Assembly (NCBI RefSeq): GCF_001083785.1
Contig: NZ_LAVL01000024.1
Coordinates: 21,093 to 85,092 of the forward strand
Reading direction: 5' to 3'
DNA length: 64,000 nucleotides
DNA from: Nonomuraea sp. SBT364
GTDB lineage: Bacteria > Actinomycetota > Actinomycetes > Streptosporangiales > Streptosporangiaceae
Under the pieces are notes generated by a model. The model was not told the origin of the DNA and ran no database searches. It was given only the letters and a program-made list of their open reading frames with translations. Below, piece by piece: positions 9,696 through 18,474 of this stretch (position 1 is the stretch's first letter; each line of letters opens with the position of its first letter). The position numbers and the translations under genes were made by a program.

Positions 9696-10413
9696 CCCAG
9701 ACGTTGGGCTCGACGTAGACGGCGTAGTCCTGCTCCACCACGCAGTGGACCGGGCTGAGCGCGCCGGGGACCTCGATCGTGCCCGTGCGGTCGAACGGCT
9801 CGCCGGTCCAGCCGCGCCACTCGGCGAGCGTGCCCGAGACGACCATCGAGCGCGGCGCCACCTTGACGATCTTCCCGCCCGCGCGTACGTGGACGCGTAG
9901 CCAGGCGTCGTGCGGGAGGCCGTCGGGGCGGGTGCGGAAGGCGTACTCGGCCATGGGGGTGTGCGGTTCGAGGTGCTTCTGGTTGGGCCGCACCGGGGCG
10001 ACGAGCTCGTCGAAGCCCTGCTTGGCGGCATGTTCGCGCATGGCGGCGACCATGAGCGGGGAGAGGCCGGTGCCCAGCAGGTCGCGCCGGACGGTGATCT
10101 CCAGGGCCGAGATCCTGTCGGGCGTGGTGCCGCCCTCGCGGCCCAGCCAGGCGCGCCGGATCGCGCCGTCCCAGCCGTCGTCGGGCAGCCCGTCGGCGGC
10201 GAACGGCACCATGCAGGCCCTCGCCGCCAGCCGGCCCGGCTCGTCCTCGCTGTCGGCCACCAGCACGTAGTCCGCGTAGGTGCGGGCGCAGATCCCGTAG
10301 TAGAAGTCCGCGATGGGGTCGTTCAGCATGAACTCCTGCCAGGAGCTCTCCATGTTCCACAGGGTCGCGGCGAACTCGGGGCGCTCGGCAAGCGTCGTGA
10401 TCCGGAGGGTCAT
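9676..10413 (-). CDS. GNAT family N-acetyltransferase
   Basis: 245 residues. A GNAT-type acetyl-CoA core is visible in the middle: ALEITVRRDLLGTGLSPLMVAAMREHAAKQG corresponds to beta4 and the CoA-binding loop (usually RGxGxG/A), followed by FDELVAPVRPNQK. The C-terminal 100 residues (LPHDAWLRVHVRAGGKIVKVAP) form a second part seen in longer GNAT proteins of actinomycetes. Acceptor unknown. It is convergent with and overlaps the PLP-fold gene, and lies 11 bases downstream of the Lrp regulator on the same strand, so it may be co-transcribed with it. Confidence 0.75.
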   Translation of the reverse strand: MTLRITTLAERPEFAATLWNMESSWQEFMLNDPIADFYYGICARTYADYVLVADSEDEPGRLAARACMVPFAADGLPDDGWDGAIRRAWLGREGGTTPDRISALEITVRRDLLGTGLSPLMVAAMREHAAKQGFDELVAPVRPNQKHLEPHTPMAEYAFRTRPDGLPHDAWLRVHVRAGGKIVKVAPRSMVVSGTLAEWRGWTGEPFDRTGTIEVPGALSPVHCVVEQDYAVYVEPNVWVSHPLS

Positions 10414-10424
10414 GGGGATAAGTG

Positions 10425-10898
10425 TTACATTTCGGACGGCCGCTGGATGGGCTGGTGCTCGGTCTTGAAGATCAGCGTCGTGTGCAGGTGCACGATCTCC
10501 GGCCGGATCAGGAACTTCTCCAGGCAGAGCCGGTGCAGGTGGTCGGCGTCGGCCACGGCGACGTGCACCAGGAAGTCCTCCGCGCCGGCCACGTGGAAGA
10601 GCGTGATCGTCTCCGGCAGGCCCAGCACGAACGAGCGCAGCGGGTCCACGAGCTGACTGGTGTGCGGCCGCACCCGCAGCGCGAACAGCGCCTGAAGAGG
10701 GCGGCCCAGCCGGGCGGGGTCGACGGAGGCGCGGAACCCGGTGATGATCCCCCGGCGGCGCAGTGACCGGACCCGTTCGAGCGCGGTGGAAGGCGCCACG
10801 CCGAGCCGCCCGGCGAGGTCCTTGTTGGGCAGCCGCGCGTCCTTCTGCAACTCGGCGAGGATCGCGAGGTCGATCGCATCCAGTTCGGCGTTATACAT
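10425..10898 (-). CDS. Lrp/AsnC family transcriptional regulator
   Basis: 157 residues. The N-terminal winged helix-turn-helix (LDAIDLAILAELQKDARLPN, then LAGRLGVAPSTALERVRSLRRRGII) and the C-terminal RAM ligand domain (LFALRVRP, AGAEDFLVHVAVAD) are both complete. ATG 10898 is preceded by AAGGGCG. It diverges from the PLP decarboxylase gene across 64 bases, the classical arrangement for an Lrp protein that controls an amino acid enzyme gene and senses its substrate. Confidence 0.92.
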   Translation of the reverse strand: MYNAELDAIDLAILAELQKDARLPNKDLAGRLGVAPSTALERVRSLRRRGIITGFRASVDPARLGRPLQALFALRVRPHTSQLVDPLRSFVLGLPETITLFHVAGAEDFLVHVAVADADHLHRLCLEKFLIRPEIVHLHTTLIFKTEHQPIQRPSEM

Positions 10899-10950
10899 GT
10901 TTATCGCCCTTCGATTCGGCCAGGCTAGCCTTTCGCCGACGAAGTCATCA

Positions 10951-10964
10951 ATATCCCGAGATAT
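10951..10964. promoter_or_regulatory. Palindrome at decarboxylase start (operator candidate)
   Basis: ATATC-CCGA-GATAT overlaps the ATG of the decarboxylase (10963) in the intergenic space with the divergent Lrp gene. Position and symmetry suit an Lrp site that would block translation or transcription start; no typical ribosome site is visible there. Confidence 0.4.
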
Positions 10965-12312
10965 GTGGAACATTGAGGAGTTCACCGAAGCCGCCGGGAT
11001 CACCGTCGGCGAGCTGGCCGCGTACGTGGCCGGCAGCCAGCGAGGTGAGGCCCCCGTGCTGCGCCGCACGCCGCCGCGGGAGCTGGCCGAGCGGCTCGGC
11101 CTGCGGGACCTGATCGCGAAGGGCGGCCTGACGCCGGGCACCTACCGCGACTTCCTGCGGACGTTCCTGGAGGAGGGCACCAGGCTGCACCATCCCGGCT
11201 TTCTCGCCCACCAGACCGCCTCGCCGGACTTCCCGGCCGCGCTCGCCGATTTCGTGCACGGCGCCACGAACAACCCGATGGCCGTCTACGAGATGGGGGC
11301 GGCGGCTGCCACGGTCGAGTTCGAGGTCTTGCGGTGGATGCTGGGCAAGGTGGGCTTCGCGGCGGGCGGCGGGGTGCTGACGCACGGCGGTTCGCTGGCG
11401 AACCTGACCGCCCTGCTGGCGGCCCGGGCGCGGGCGGTGCCGGACGCCTGGGACGACGGCGTGCCGGGCGACCTGGTGATCCTGGCCCCGCCGGCGGCGC
11501 ACTACTCGATCGCGCGGGCGGTCTCCATCCTCGGGCTCGGGCAGCGGTCGCTGATCCCGCTGGAGACGGACGGACTCGGCCGGATCGATCCCGCCAGACT
11601 GCCCGACATTTCAGGGAAAAGGGTGATGGCGCTGGTCGCGTCCGCCTGTGCCACCGGCACCGGGCTCCACGACGACCTGCGGGCCATCGGCGCGTGGTGC
11701 AGCGAACGCGGCGTCTGGTTCCACGTGGACGCCGCGCACGGCGCCTCGGCCCTGCTGTCGGACCGGCACGCGCACCTGCTCGACGGCGTCGAGCTGGCCG
11801 ACTCGGTCATCTGGGACGCGCACAAGATGCTGCGCACCTCGTCACTGGCCGCCGCCGTGCTGGTGCGGCGCGAGGCCGACCTGGACGCCGCCTTCAAGCA
11901 GGAGGCCAGCTACCTCTTCTACGGCGACCAGGGCTTCGACCTCATCAACCGCACGGTCGAGTGCACCAAGGCGGAGCTCGGGCTGAAGATCTTCCTGAAC
12001 CTCGCCTGGCGCGGCGAGCGCGGCCTCGGCGAGTACGTGGCCGGGCGGTACGACACGGCGCGCCGGTTCTGGGAACTGGCCCGCGACCGGCCCGGCTTCA
12101 CGGTGCCGTACGAGCCGGAGAGCAACATCGTCTGCTTCCGTCACGGCGACGGCGACCAGGCGGCCATCCGGGAACGGCTCATGCGCGACGGCTCCTTCCA
12201 CCTCAGCTCCACCGAGCTGGGCGGCGTACGCCACCTGAGGATCACCGTGATGTCCCCGGCGACGGACGACCGCACGCTGACCTCGCTCCTGGACGAGATC
12301 GAGGCCCTGTGA
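10963..12312 (+). CDS. PLP-dependent amino acid decarboxylase (group II)
   Basis: 449 residues of the aromatic amino acid/glutamate/diaminobutyrate decarboxylase family (fold type I). The Schiff-base lysine is in VIWDAHKMLRTSSLAA, the conserved His stacking on PLP is in VDAAHGAS, and GGVLTHGGSLANLTALLAAR is the PLP phosphate region. The gene is full length. It is divergent from an Lrp regulator, which suggests induction by its amino acid substrate. The exact substrate cannot be read from the sequence. Its stop lies one base from the stop of the convergent secreted-protein gene. Confidence 0.87.
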   Translation: MWNIEEFTEAAGITVGELAAYVAGSQRGEAPVLRRTPPRELAERLGLRDLIAKGGLTPGTYRDFLRTFLEEGTRLHHPGFLAHQTASPDFPAALADFVHGATNNPMAVYEMGAAAATVEFEVLRWMLGKVGFAAGGGVLTHGGSLANLTALLAARARAVPDAWDDGVPGDLVILAPPAAHYSIARAVSILGLGQRSLIPLETDGLGRIDPARLPDISGKRVMALVASACATGTGLHDDLRAIGAWCSERGVWFHVDAAHGASALLSDRHAHLLDGVELADSVIWDAHKMLRTSSLAAAVLVRREADLDAAFKQEASYLFYGDQGFDLINRTVECTKAELGLKIFLNLAWRGERGLGEYVAGRYDTARRFWELARDRPGFTVPYEPESNIVCFRHGDGDQAAIRERLMRDGSFHLSSTELGGVRHLRITVMSPATDDRTLTSLLDEIEAL

Positions 12313-12313
12313 G

Positions 12314-12790
12314 CTAGCGGCAGGCGACGCCGGTCAGGTCGAGCCTGCCGTTGTAGTCGTCGCCCGGACCGGTGTGGTCGCCGTGCCGGGCGCGGATGCT
12401 CACGCAGATGTCCTTGCCGTAGACCTTGACGGGGCCCGCGTAATACTTGAAACGGCCCTGGTCCTCGTCGTAGTTGTTCTTCCAGTTGTCCTCGGCCCAG
12501 CGAGAGTTGTACATCTCCAGCCACATGGGCGTCTTCTCGCCGTAGCGGGCGCCCTTGCGCTTGACCAGGGCGGCACAGTTCCACCCGGTGCGGGCGTTGT
12601 AGTAGAGCTTGACGTCACTGCGGTAGTAGGTGGAGCCGTCGAGCGCGTCCTTCATCGGCACCTTCCAGCTCCCGACCAGCGTGCCGCTGCAACCGTACGC
12701 CGCCGCGCCGGCCGCCGTGGGCGTGGCCAGGTGCAGCGCCAGGACGGCCGCCCCCGCGAGCGAAGCGGTCATCGTTCTTTTGAACACCAT
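12314..12790 (-). CDS. Secreted protein of unknown family
   Basis: 158 residues with a Sec signal peptide (MVFKRTMTASLAGAAVLAL, then an AGAAA-type cleavage region). The mature part of about 127 residues is beta-rich and aromatic (GSWKVPMKD, KLYYNARTGWNCAALV, MWLEMYNSRWAEDN, GPVKVYGKDICVSI) and has four Cys likely in two disulfides. ATG 12790 was chosen because it begins the signal peptide; GGGGG precedes it by 5 bases. No recognised domain; similar small secreted proteins are common in Streptosporangiaceae. Confidence 0.72.
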   Translation of the reverse strand: MVFKRTMTASLAGAAVLALHLATPTAAGAAAYGCSGTLVGSWKVPMKDALDGSTYYRSDVKLYYNARTGWNCAALVKRKGARYGEKTPMWLEMYNSRWAEDNWKNNYDEDQGRFKYYAGPVKVYGKDICVSIRARHGDHTGPGDDYNGRLDLTGVACR

Positions 12791-12855
12791 GAAACCCCCA
12801 AGAAGAGTCAAAAGACCCTTCCAGGGTTAACAAAGCCCGGCGTCCGCAGTCAAAC

Positions 12856-14361
12856 TCACTTCAGCCGCAGCCGCTTCATCGTCTTGAGCGTCGTCGCCAG
12901 CACGTCGGCCCACTTCTCGTACGTCAGGTCGAACGGCGGCTCGAACCCCAGCCAGCTCGCCTGCGAGGCCACGGTCTGCGCCTCGGTGTAGCGCAGCAGC
13001 CCCTCGGCCCCGTGCCTGCGCCCCAGGCCGGACGCCTTCATCCCGCCCATCGGCGCGTCGTAGGAGGCGTACGCGGAACCGTACCCCTCGTTGATGTTGA
13101 CCGTGCCCGCGTCGAGCCGGGCGGCGAACGCGCGGCCGCGCGCCGGGTCGGTGGTCCAGACGGCGGCGTTCAGCCCGTAGATGGTGTCGTTGGCCAGCTC
13201 GGCCGCCTCGTCGTCGGTGCCGTACGGGTAGAGCGCGACCACCGGGCCGAACGTCTCGTTGCGGCACAGCTCCATGTCCTCGGTGACGCCGGTGAGCACG
13301 GTGGGCTCGTAGAACAGCGGCCCGAGGTCGGGCCTGGCCCGGCCGCCGGCCAGCACGGTCGCGCCGCGCGCCACGGCGTCGTCCACGTGCGCGGTGACCG
13401 CGTCGAGCTGCCGCCGGAAGGTGAGCGATCCCATCTGGACCGACCAGTCGCGCCCCGGCCCCACCTTGAGGTTGCCGACCTGCCTGGCGAACCGGGAGGC
13501 GAACGCCTCGAACATGGACGCGGGCACGTAGATCCGCTCGATCGACATGCAGAACTGCCCCGCGTTGGCGAAGGACGCCCGCACCGCGCCGAGCACGGCC
13601 TGGTCCAGGTCGGCGTCGTCGAGCACCACCATCGGGTTCTTGCCGCCGAGCTCCAGCGAGCAGCCGATGAGCCGCTTGGCCGCCTCCTCGGCGACCTTCC
13701 TGCCGCCGCGCGTGGAGCCGGTGAAGGCGACGTAGTCGGCGCCGTCGAACAGCGCGTCGCCGACGTCGGCGGGCTCGCCGAGCACGATCTGCCAGATCTC
13801 GCGCGGCATGCCCAGCTCCACCAGCAGGTCCACGGCCCACCGGGTGGACAGCGCGGTCTGTGTGTCGGGCTTGTGCACCAGCGCGTTGCCGGCCAGCAGC
13901 GCGGGCACCGCGTCGGTGACGCCGAGGGCGAGCGGATAGTTCCACGGGGTGATCAGGGCGACCACGCCCTTGGGCCGGCGCAGCTCGGTGACCCGGGTGG
14001 CGATGGGGAAGATGCCCTTGCGGCGGCTCGGCGCGAGCAGCCCGGCGGCGCGGCGCGCGTAGTAGAGCGTGCAGCCGGCGACGTCGAGCACCTCCTCGAA
14101 GGCGTGCTTGCGGGCCTTGCCGGTCTCGTCCTGGAGCAGGTCGAGGATCTCGTCGCGCCGGTCCAGCAGGGCGTCGTGCAGCAGCAGGAACGGCCGCGCC
14201 CGCTCCGCGACCGGCCGCGCGGCCCACTCGGCCTGCGCCTCCCTGGCACGCCGGTACGCCTCCCGCACGTCGTCGGCGCCGGACAGGGACAGCTCGGCGA
14301 GTGGCTCACCGGTGAAGGGGGCAGTGATCCGCTGGGTGCCGCCGCTGGTCGTCAGGTGCAT
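12856..14361 (-). CDS. gabD2: Succinate-semialdehyde dehydrogenase-type ALDH
   Basis: 501 residues, complete NAD(P)-dependent aldehyde dehydrogenase. The catalytic glutamate is in CSLELGGKNP and the nucleophilic cysteine in NAGQFCMSIERI; VALITPWNYPLALG binds the cofactor. The FxxFxxxV-type C-terminal extension of about 40 residues (EPPFDLTYEKWADVLATTLKTMK) and the NAGQFCMSIER motif match the GabD2 group of succinic semialdehyde dehydrogenases. It is divergent from the kinase gene by 72 bases. The GABA-shunt role is inferred from the subgroup; other aldehydes are possible. Confidence 0.85.
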   Translation of the reverse strand: MHLTTSGGTQRITAPFTGEPLAELSLSGADDVREAYRRAREAQAEWAARPVAERARPFLLLHDALLDRRDEILDLLQDETGKARKHAFEEVLDVAGCTLYYARRAAGLLAPSRRKGIFPIATRVTELRRPKGVVALITPWNYPLALGVTDAVPALLAGNALVHKPDTQTALSTRWAVDLLVELGMPREIWQIVLGEPADVGDALFDGADYVAFTGSTRGGRKVAEEAAKRLIGCSLELGGKNPMVVLDDADLDQAVLGAVRASFANAGQFCMSIERIYVPASMFEAFASRFARQVGNLKVGPGRDWSVQMGSLTFRRQLDAVTAHVDDAVARGATVLAGGRARPDLGPLFYEPTVLTGVTEDMELCRNETFGPVVALYPYGTDDEAAELANDTIYGLNAAVWTTDPARGRAFAARLDAGTVNINEGYGSAYASYDAPMGGMKASGLGRRHGAEGLLRYTEAQTVASQASWLGFEPPFDLTYEKWADVLATTLKTMKRLRLK

Positions 14362-14433
14362 GGCAGAAGGATATTCCGGGACCCTACCGACGGGTAGTTT
14401 TTGCCCGTTCCTTACGTGGGACAGAATTTGGTC

Positions 14434-16509
14434 ATGCCAGACATCGCGCCGCTCAGACCGGGAGACCCGCGCAGGCTCGGCGGGCTGGAGCTGCTAGGCC
14501 GTCTGGGCGAAGGTGGGCAGGGCGAGGTCTTCCTGGCCAGAGAGCCTTCCGGCACCCAGGTCGCGGTCAAGTGGCTGCGCCCCGAGTCGGCCGGCGACGA
14601 GGTGAGCGTCGGGCGGTTCCTGCGCGAGGTCCAGGTGGCGCAGCAGGTCGCGCCGTTCTGCACGGCGGCCGTGCTGGGCACCGGTGTCGAGCACGACCGG
14701 CCCTACATCGTCAGCGAGTTCATCGAGGGCCCGTCGCTGCAGCGGATCGTCCAGCAGGAGGGGCCGCGCGCCGGGTCGACGCTGCACCGGCTGGCCATCG
14801 GCACCGCCACCGCGCTGGCCGCGATCCACCAGGCCGGGATCGTGCACCGCGACTTCAAGCCGGCCAACGTCATCCTCGGCGCCGACGGGCCTCGGGTGAT
14901 CGACTTCGGCATCGCGCGGGCGCTCGACGCGACCTCCACGATCAGCAGCATGCCGGTCGGCACGCCGGCGTACATGCCGCCCGAGCAGATCCTGGGGCAC
15001 CAGGTGGGGCCGGCGGCCGACATGTTCTCGTGGGCCGGCACGATGGTCTACGCGGCCTCCGGGCGGGCCCCGTTCGGCAGCGACACCATGCCGGCGGTGA
15101 TCAACCGGGTGCTCAACCAGCCGCCCGACGTCATCGAGCTCGACGGGTCGCTGCGCGAGGTCGTGATGGCCTGCCTGAGCAAGGACCCGGCGCAGCGGCC
15201 CAGCGCCGAGCAGGTGATCATGCGGCTGCTGCAGCGGCCGATGGCGCCGGGCTCCGGCATCCTCGCGCAGGGCTCGGCGGCCGCTGTACCTGCCGCTGCG
15301 CCTTCCTCTGCGCCTGCCGCTGTACCGGCTCCGCCGTGGGCCTCGCCGGCCCAGTATCAGCCGCCGACCGCTCCCAGCGGGTATCCGCAGCAGCCCTACG
15401 TGCCGGCGCGGCCGCCCAAGCGCTCGCCCAGGACGTCGCTGATCATGGGCGTGACGGTGGGCTGCGCGTTGCTGCTGCTGGCCGGGGTGGTGACGATCAT
15501 CCGGCTCGACAAGACCCCGGCCGTCGCGACGCAGTCGCACTCGCCATCGCCCACCCGGTCCAGCTCCACACCGACCGCGAGGCCGACGCCCACCACCACC
15601 GAGGTCCCGCCCAAGGGCACGGCCAGGGCGCTCCCCGGCGCCTCGGCGACACTCTACGAGCACCCGTCCGACGCGATCACGCTCACCTCGTACGAGGTCT
15701 ACAACGAGTCGGGCAAGGAGTGGACGGACTACGCCAGGAAGTCGCTGCGCGGGAAGTTCACCAAGTATCCGCGCAACAAGGAGTCGATGGTCTCGCCCGA
15801 CGGCCGTTTCCTGGCCGCCCGCGGCAAGGAGTTCGACTCCGACGACTACGACTTCATCGACATCATCGACCAGCGGACGGGCGAGAAGAACACGGTCACG
15901 ACGGTGAAGGCGCCGCTGGAGAGCACGATCCGGTCGTGGTCGCAGGACGGCACCAAGCTCCTGCTCAACATCGAGGAGGAGAAGGACGACGAGTGGTACT
16001 ACATCGGATTCGCCGTCATCGACGTTAAATACCGCGTTCCCAAGATCTCGCTGGTGCGTGACAAGCAGGTACAGGAGACCGGCTTCGGCTGGGACGCCGA
16101 GGAGCAGGGCGCGGTCAACGTCTACGGCGGCAAGAACAAGGGCCTGCGCTTCTACGACGCCGCCGGTGAGAAGGTCCGCGACGCGCCCGGCATCGGTGCG
16201 CCGGCGTCGGGCACGTCGGCGATGTTCTCCCCGTCGGGCGCGGCGTTCGTCACCAACTGTCCCAACGGCGGCGACGGCGACCACTGCGTCTGGGACTCCC
16301 GGACCGGCAAGCGCCTGCGCACCTTCACCTCCGACTGCGACAAGGTGCTCGGCTGGTACGACGAGACCCACCTCTACTGCTGGGAGCAGGACAACGAGAC
16401 CAAGGACACGGTCCAGGTGGTCGACTTCCGCGGCAAGCTGGTGCGCAAACTGCTCGACATCACCGACGACGTGGACTTCAGCCCGATCTACACCTTCAAT
16501 CCGCGTTGA
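14434..16509 (+). CDS. Membrane Ser/Thr protein kinase with extracellular beta-propeller
   Basis: 691 residues. A Hanks-type kinase domain occupies about 18-270: GEGGQGEVFLA loop, Lys46 in VAVKW, HRD at 138-140 (HRDFKPANV), DFG at 157-159, and activation segment GTPAYMPPEQ. A Pro/Ala-rich linker leads to one transmembrane helix (335-356), then a Thr/Ser/Pro stalk and an external domain of about 280 residues with propeller-like repeats (SPDGRFLAARG, SWSQDGTKLLLNI, FSPSGAAF). No PASTA repeats. The ATG at 14434 begins a normal kinase N-terminus. The next gene encodes a beta-propeller lipoprotein 39 bases downstream, possibly a partner. Confidence 0.92.
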   Translation: MPDIAPLRPGDPRRLGGLELLGRLGEGGQGEVFLAREPSGTQVAVKWLRPESAGDEVSVGRFLREVQVAQQVAPFCTAAVLGTGVEHDRPYIVSEFIEGPSLQRIVQQEGPRAGSTLHRLAIGTATALAAIHQAGIVHRDFKPANVILGADGPRVIDFGIARALDATSTISSMPVGTPAYMPPEQILGHQVGPAADMFSWAGTMVYAASGRAPFGSDTMPAVINRVLNQPPDVIELDGSLREVVMACLSKDPAQRPSAEQVIMRLLQRPMAPGSGILAQGSAAAVPAAAPSSAPAAVPAPPWASPAQYQPPTAPSGYPQQPYVPARPPKRSPRTSLIMGVTVGCALLLLAGVVTIIRLDKTPAVATQSHSPSPTRSSSTPTARPTPTTTEVPPKGTARALPGASATLYEHPSDAITLTSYEVYNESGKEWTDYARKSLRGKFTKYPRNKESMVSPDGRFLAARGKEFDSDDYDFIDIIDQRTGEKNTVTTVKAPLESTIRSWSQDGTKLLLNIEEEKDDEWYYIGFAVIDVKYRVPKISLVRDKQVQETGFGWDAEEQGAVNVYGGKNKGLRFYDAAGEKVRDAPGIGAPASGTSAMFSPSGAAFVTNCPNGGDGDHCVWDSRTGKRLRTFTSDCDKVLGWYDETHLYCWEQDNETKDTVQVVDFRGKLVRKLLDITDDVDFSPIYTFNPR

Positions 16510-16548
16510 CCCGTGAACCGGCCGGGCGCGCGATCCGTGAAGTAGGAC

Positions 16549-18474
16549 ATGAAGACGCCGATCCGCCCGGCCGTCGCCGTCGCGGCCCTCGCGACGGCCC
16601 TGGCCGCCTGCACGACCCCCGCCCCGGCCGACCCGCCCGCCGTCCAGAAGACGCAGCTGGGCGCCGTCCGCCTGGTCGCCTACAGCGACTGCGACGACCT
16701 GCTCGCCGGCCTGCGCGAGAAGGCGGCCGCCAACGTCGGCCCGTGGGGCTTCGGCGGGGGCTACGCGCTGTTCAAGGCGGACGACCAGGCGGCGACCGCC
16801 CGGGAGAGCAAGGTCGCCCAGACCCCCGACCACTCCACCACGAACGTGCACGAAGCCGGTGTGGACGAGCCGGACCTGGTCAAGACCGACGGAAACCGTG
16901 TCTTCACCGTCAACGGCGGCACCCTGCGCGTCATCGACACCGCCACCAAGAAGGTCACCGGCTCGGTCGACCTGACCGCCGACGGCGAACGCGGCTACGC
17001 GCCCAGCAGCCTGCTCGTCTCCGGTGACCGGGCGCTGGTGATGTTCCAGGGCGGCAGCCCGGTCATGGACCGCGGCTTCGCCCCCGTCGGCGACACCCGC
17101 TACGTGCTCGTGGACGTGTCCGGACAGCCGAAGGTCCTCGGCTCGGTCACGCCGGAGGGCTCCCACGTCGACGCCCGCATGGTCGGCTCGACCGTCCGGC
17201 TGATCACCCGCAACCAGCCCCGCATCACCTTCCCACAGCCCAAGGACACCACCCCGGAGGCCGAACGGACCAGGGTCAACCAGCAGGCGATCCGTCAGGC
17301 CCCCGCCGACGCCTGGCTGCCCGAGATCGAGATCACCGACGCCTCGGGCGCCACGACCAAGAAGCAGGTCCCCTGCGAGCGGGTCAGCCACCCCGCCGAC
17401 TACACCGGCACCTCGCTGCTGACCGTGCACACGCTCGACCTCGCACGGGGGCTCACCGCCGAGGGCACCGACCCGATCAGCCTGGCCGCCGACGGCGACA
17501 TCGTGTACGGCACCGGCCAGAGCCTGTACGTGGCCAGCAACCCGCGCTGGTGGATGCCCGTCGGGATCGCCATCAGCGACACCCCGGTGCCGCCGGCCAA
17601 GGAGCCGACGCCCCGGGAGCCGAAGCTCCCGCCGGAGGAGACGGAGGTGCACCGGTTCGACATCGGCGGCTCCGGCGCCCCCGCGTACGTGGCCTCGGGC
17701 AAGGTGCCCGGCCGGCTGCTCAACCAGTATTCGCTCTCCGAGCACGAGGGCCACCTGCGCGTGGCCACCACGCTCAACTCCGTCGACGCCAAGACCAGCT
17801 CCAGCAGCGTGCACGTGCTCGACGCCGCCACCTTGGCCGAGGTCGGCAAGGTCGGCGGGCTGGGCGAGGGCGAGCGCATCTACTCGGTCAGGTTCATCGG
17901 CCCGGTCGGCTACGTCGTCACCTTCCGCCAGGTGGACCCGCTCTACACGCTGGACCTGCGCGACCCGGCCGCCCCCAGGGTCACCGGCGAACTGAAGATC
18001 ACCGGCTACTCGGCGTACCTGCACCCGGCGGGCGACGGGCGGCTGATCGGCATCGGCCAGGAGGCCAGCGAGGAGGGCCGCACCCGGGGCACCCAGGTCT
18101 CCCTCTTCGACGTCAGCGACCCGGCGAAGCCCGGCAGGCTGTCGCAGTTCTTCCAGGAGAACTCCGGCTCCGAGGCCGAGTGGGACCCGCACGCGTTCCT
18201 CTACTGGCCCAAGACCGGCACCGCGGTCATCCCGCTCAACAGCTACACCGAGCGCAGCCAGCGGACGGGCGCGATGGTTCTGCGGATCACCGATGCCGAG
18301 ATCGCCAAGGTCGGCTTGATCGAGCACCCGGCGCCGCGCGGCGAGTCCTACCAGCCGGGCATCCAGCGCTCGATGATCATCGGTGACGCCGTCTGGACGT
18401 TCTCCTACACGGGAGTCCAGGTCAACGACGCCGCCACGCTGGCCGAGCAGGCCTGGATCCCGCTGGAGTCATGA
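16549..18474 (+). CDS. Beta-propeller lipoprotein
   Basis: 641 residues. The N-terminus has a lipoprotein signal peptide with lipobox ALAAC (Cys21). The rest matches the actinobacterial secreted beta-propeller domain family: the N-terminal signature TTNVHEAGVDEPDLVKTDG is the hallmark, with repeated blades such as RVIDTATKKVTG, VHVLDAATLAEVGKV and DPHAFLYWPKTG. Function of the family is not established; blades usually bind proteins or peptidoglycan. It lies downstream of a kinase whose external domain is also propeller-like. Its last Ser codon and stop (TCATGA) overlap the convergent glpD stop. Confidence 0.85.
   Translation: MKTPIRPAVAVAALATALAACTTPAPADPPAVQKTQLGAVRLVAYSDCDDLLAGLREKAAANVGPWGFGGGYALFKADDQAATARESKVAQTPDHSTTNVHEAGVDEPDLVKTDGNRVFTVNGGTLRVIDTATKKVTGSVDLTADGERGYAPSSLLVSGDRALVMFQGGSPVMDRGFAPVGDTRYVLVDVSGQPKVLGSVTPEGSHVDARMVGSTVRLITRNQPRITFPQPKDTTPEAERTRVNQQAIRQAPADAWLPEIEITDASGATTKKQVPCERVSHPADYTGTSLLTVHTLDLARGLTAEGTDPISLAADGDIVYGTGQSLYVASNPRWWMPVGIAISDTPVPPAKEPTPREPKLPPEETEVHRFDIGGSGAPAYVASGKVPGRLLNQYSLSEHEGHLRVATTLNSVDAKTSSSSVHVLDAATLAEVGKVGGLGEGERIYSVRFIGPVGYVVTFRQVDPLYTLDLRDPAAPRVTGELKITGYSAYLHPAGDGRLIGIGQEASEEGRTRGTQVSLFDVSDPAKPGRLSQFFQENSGSEAEWDPHAFLYWPKTGTAVIPLNSYTERSQRTGAMVLRITDAEIAKVGLIEHPAPRGESYQPGIQRSMIIGDAVWTFSYTGVQVNDAATLAEQAWIPLES

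Noticed and set aside
14494..18327. A 1277-codon open frame on the minus strand
   Set aside because: Lies antisense to the kinase and propeller lipoprotein genes, both with clear motifs; no domain or start signal.
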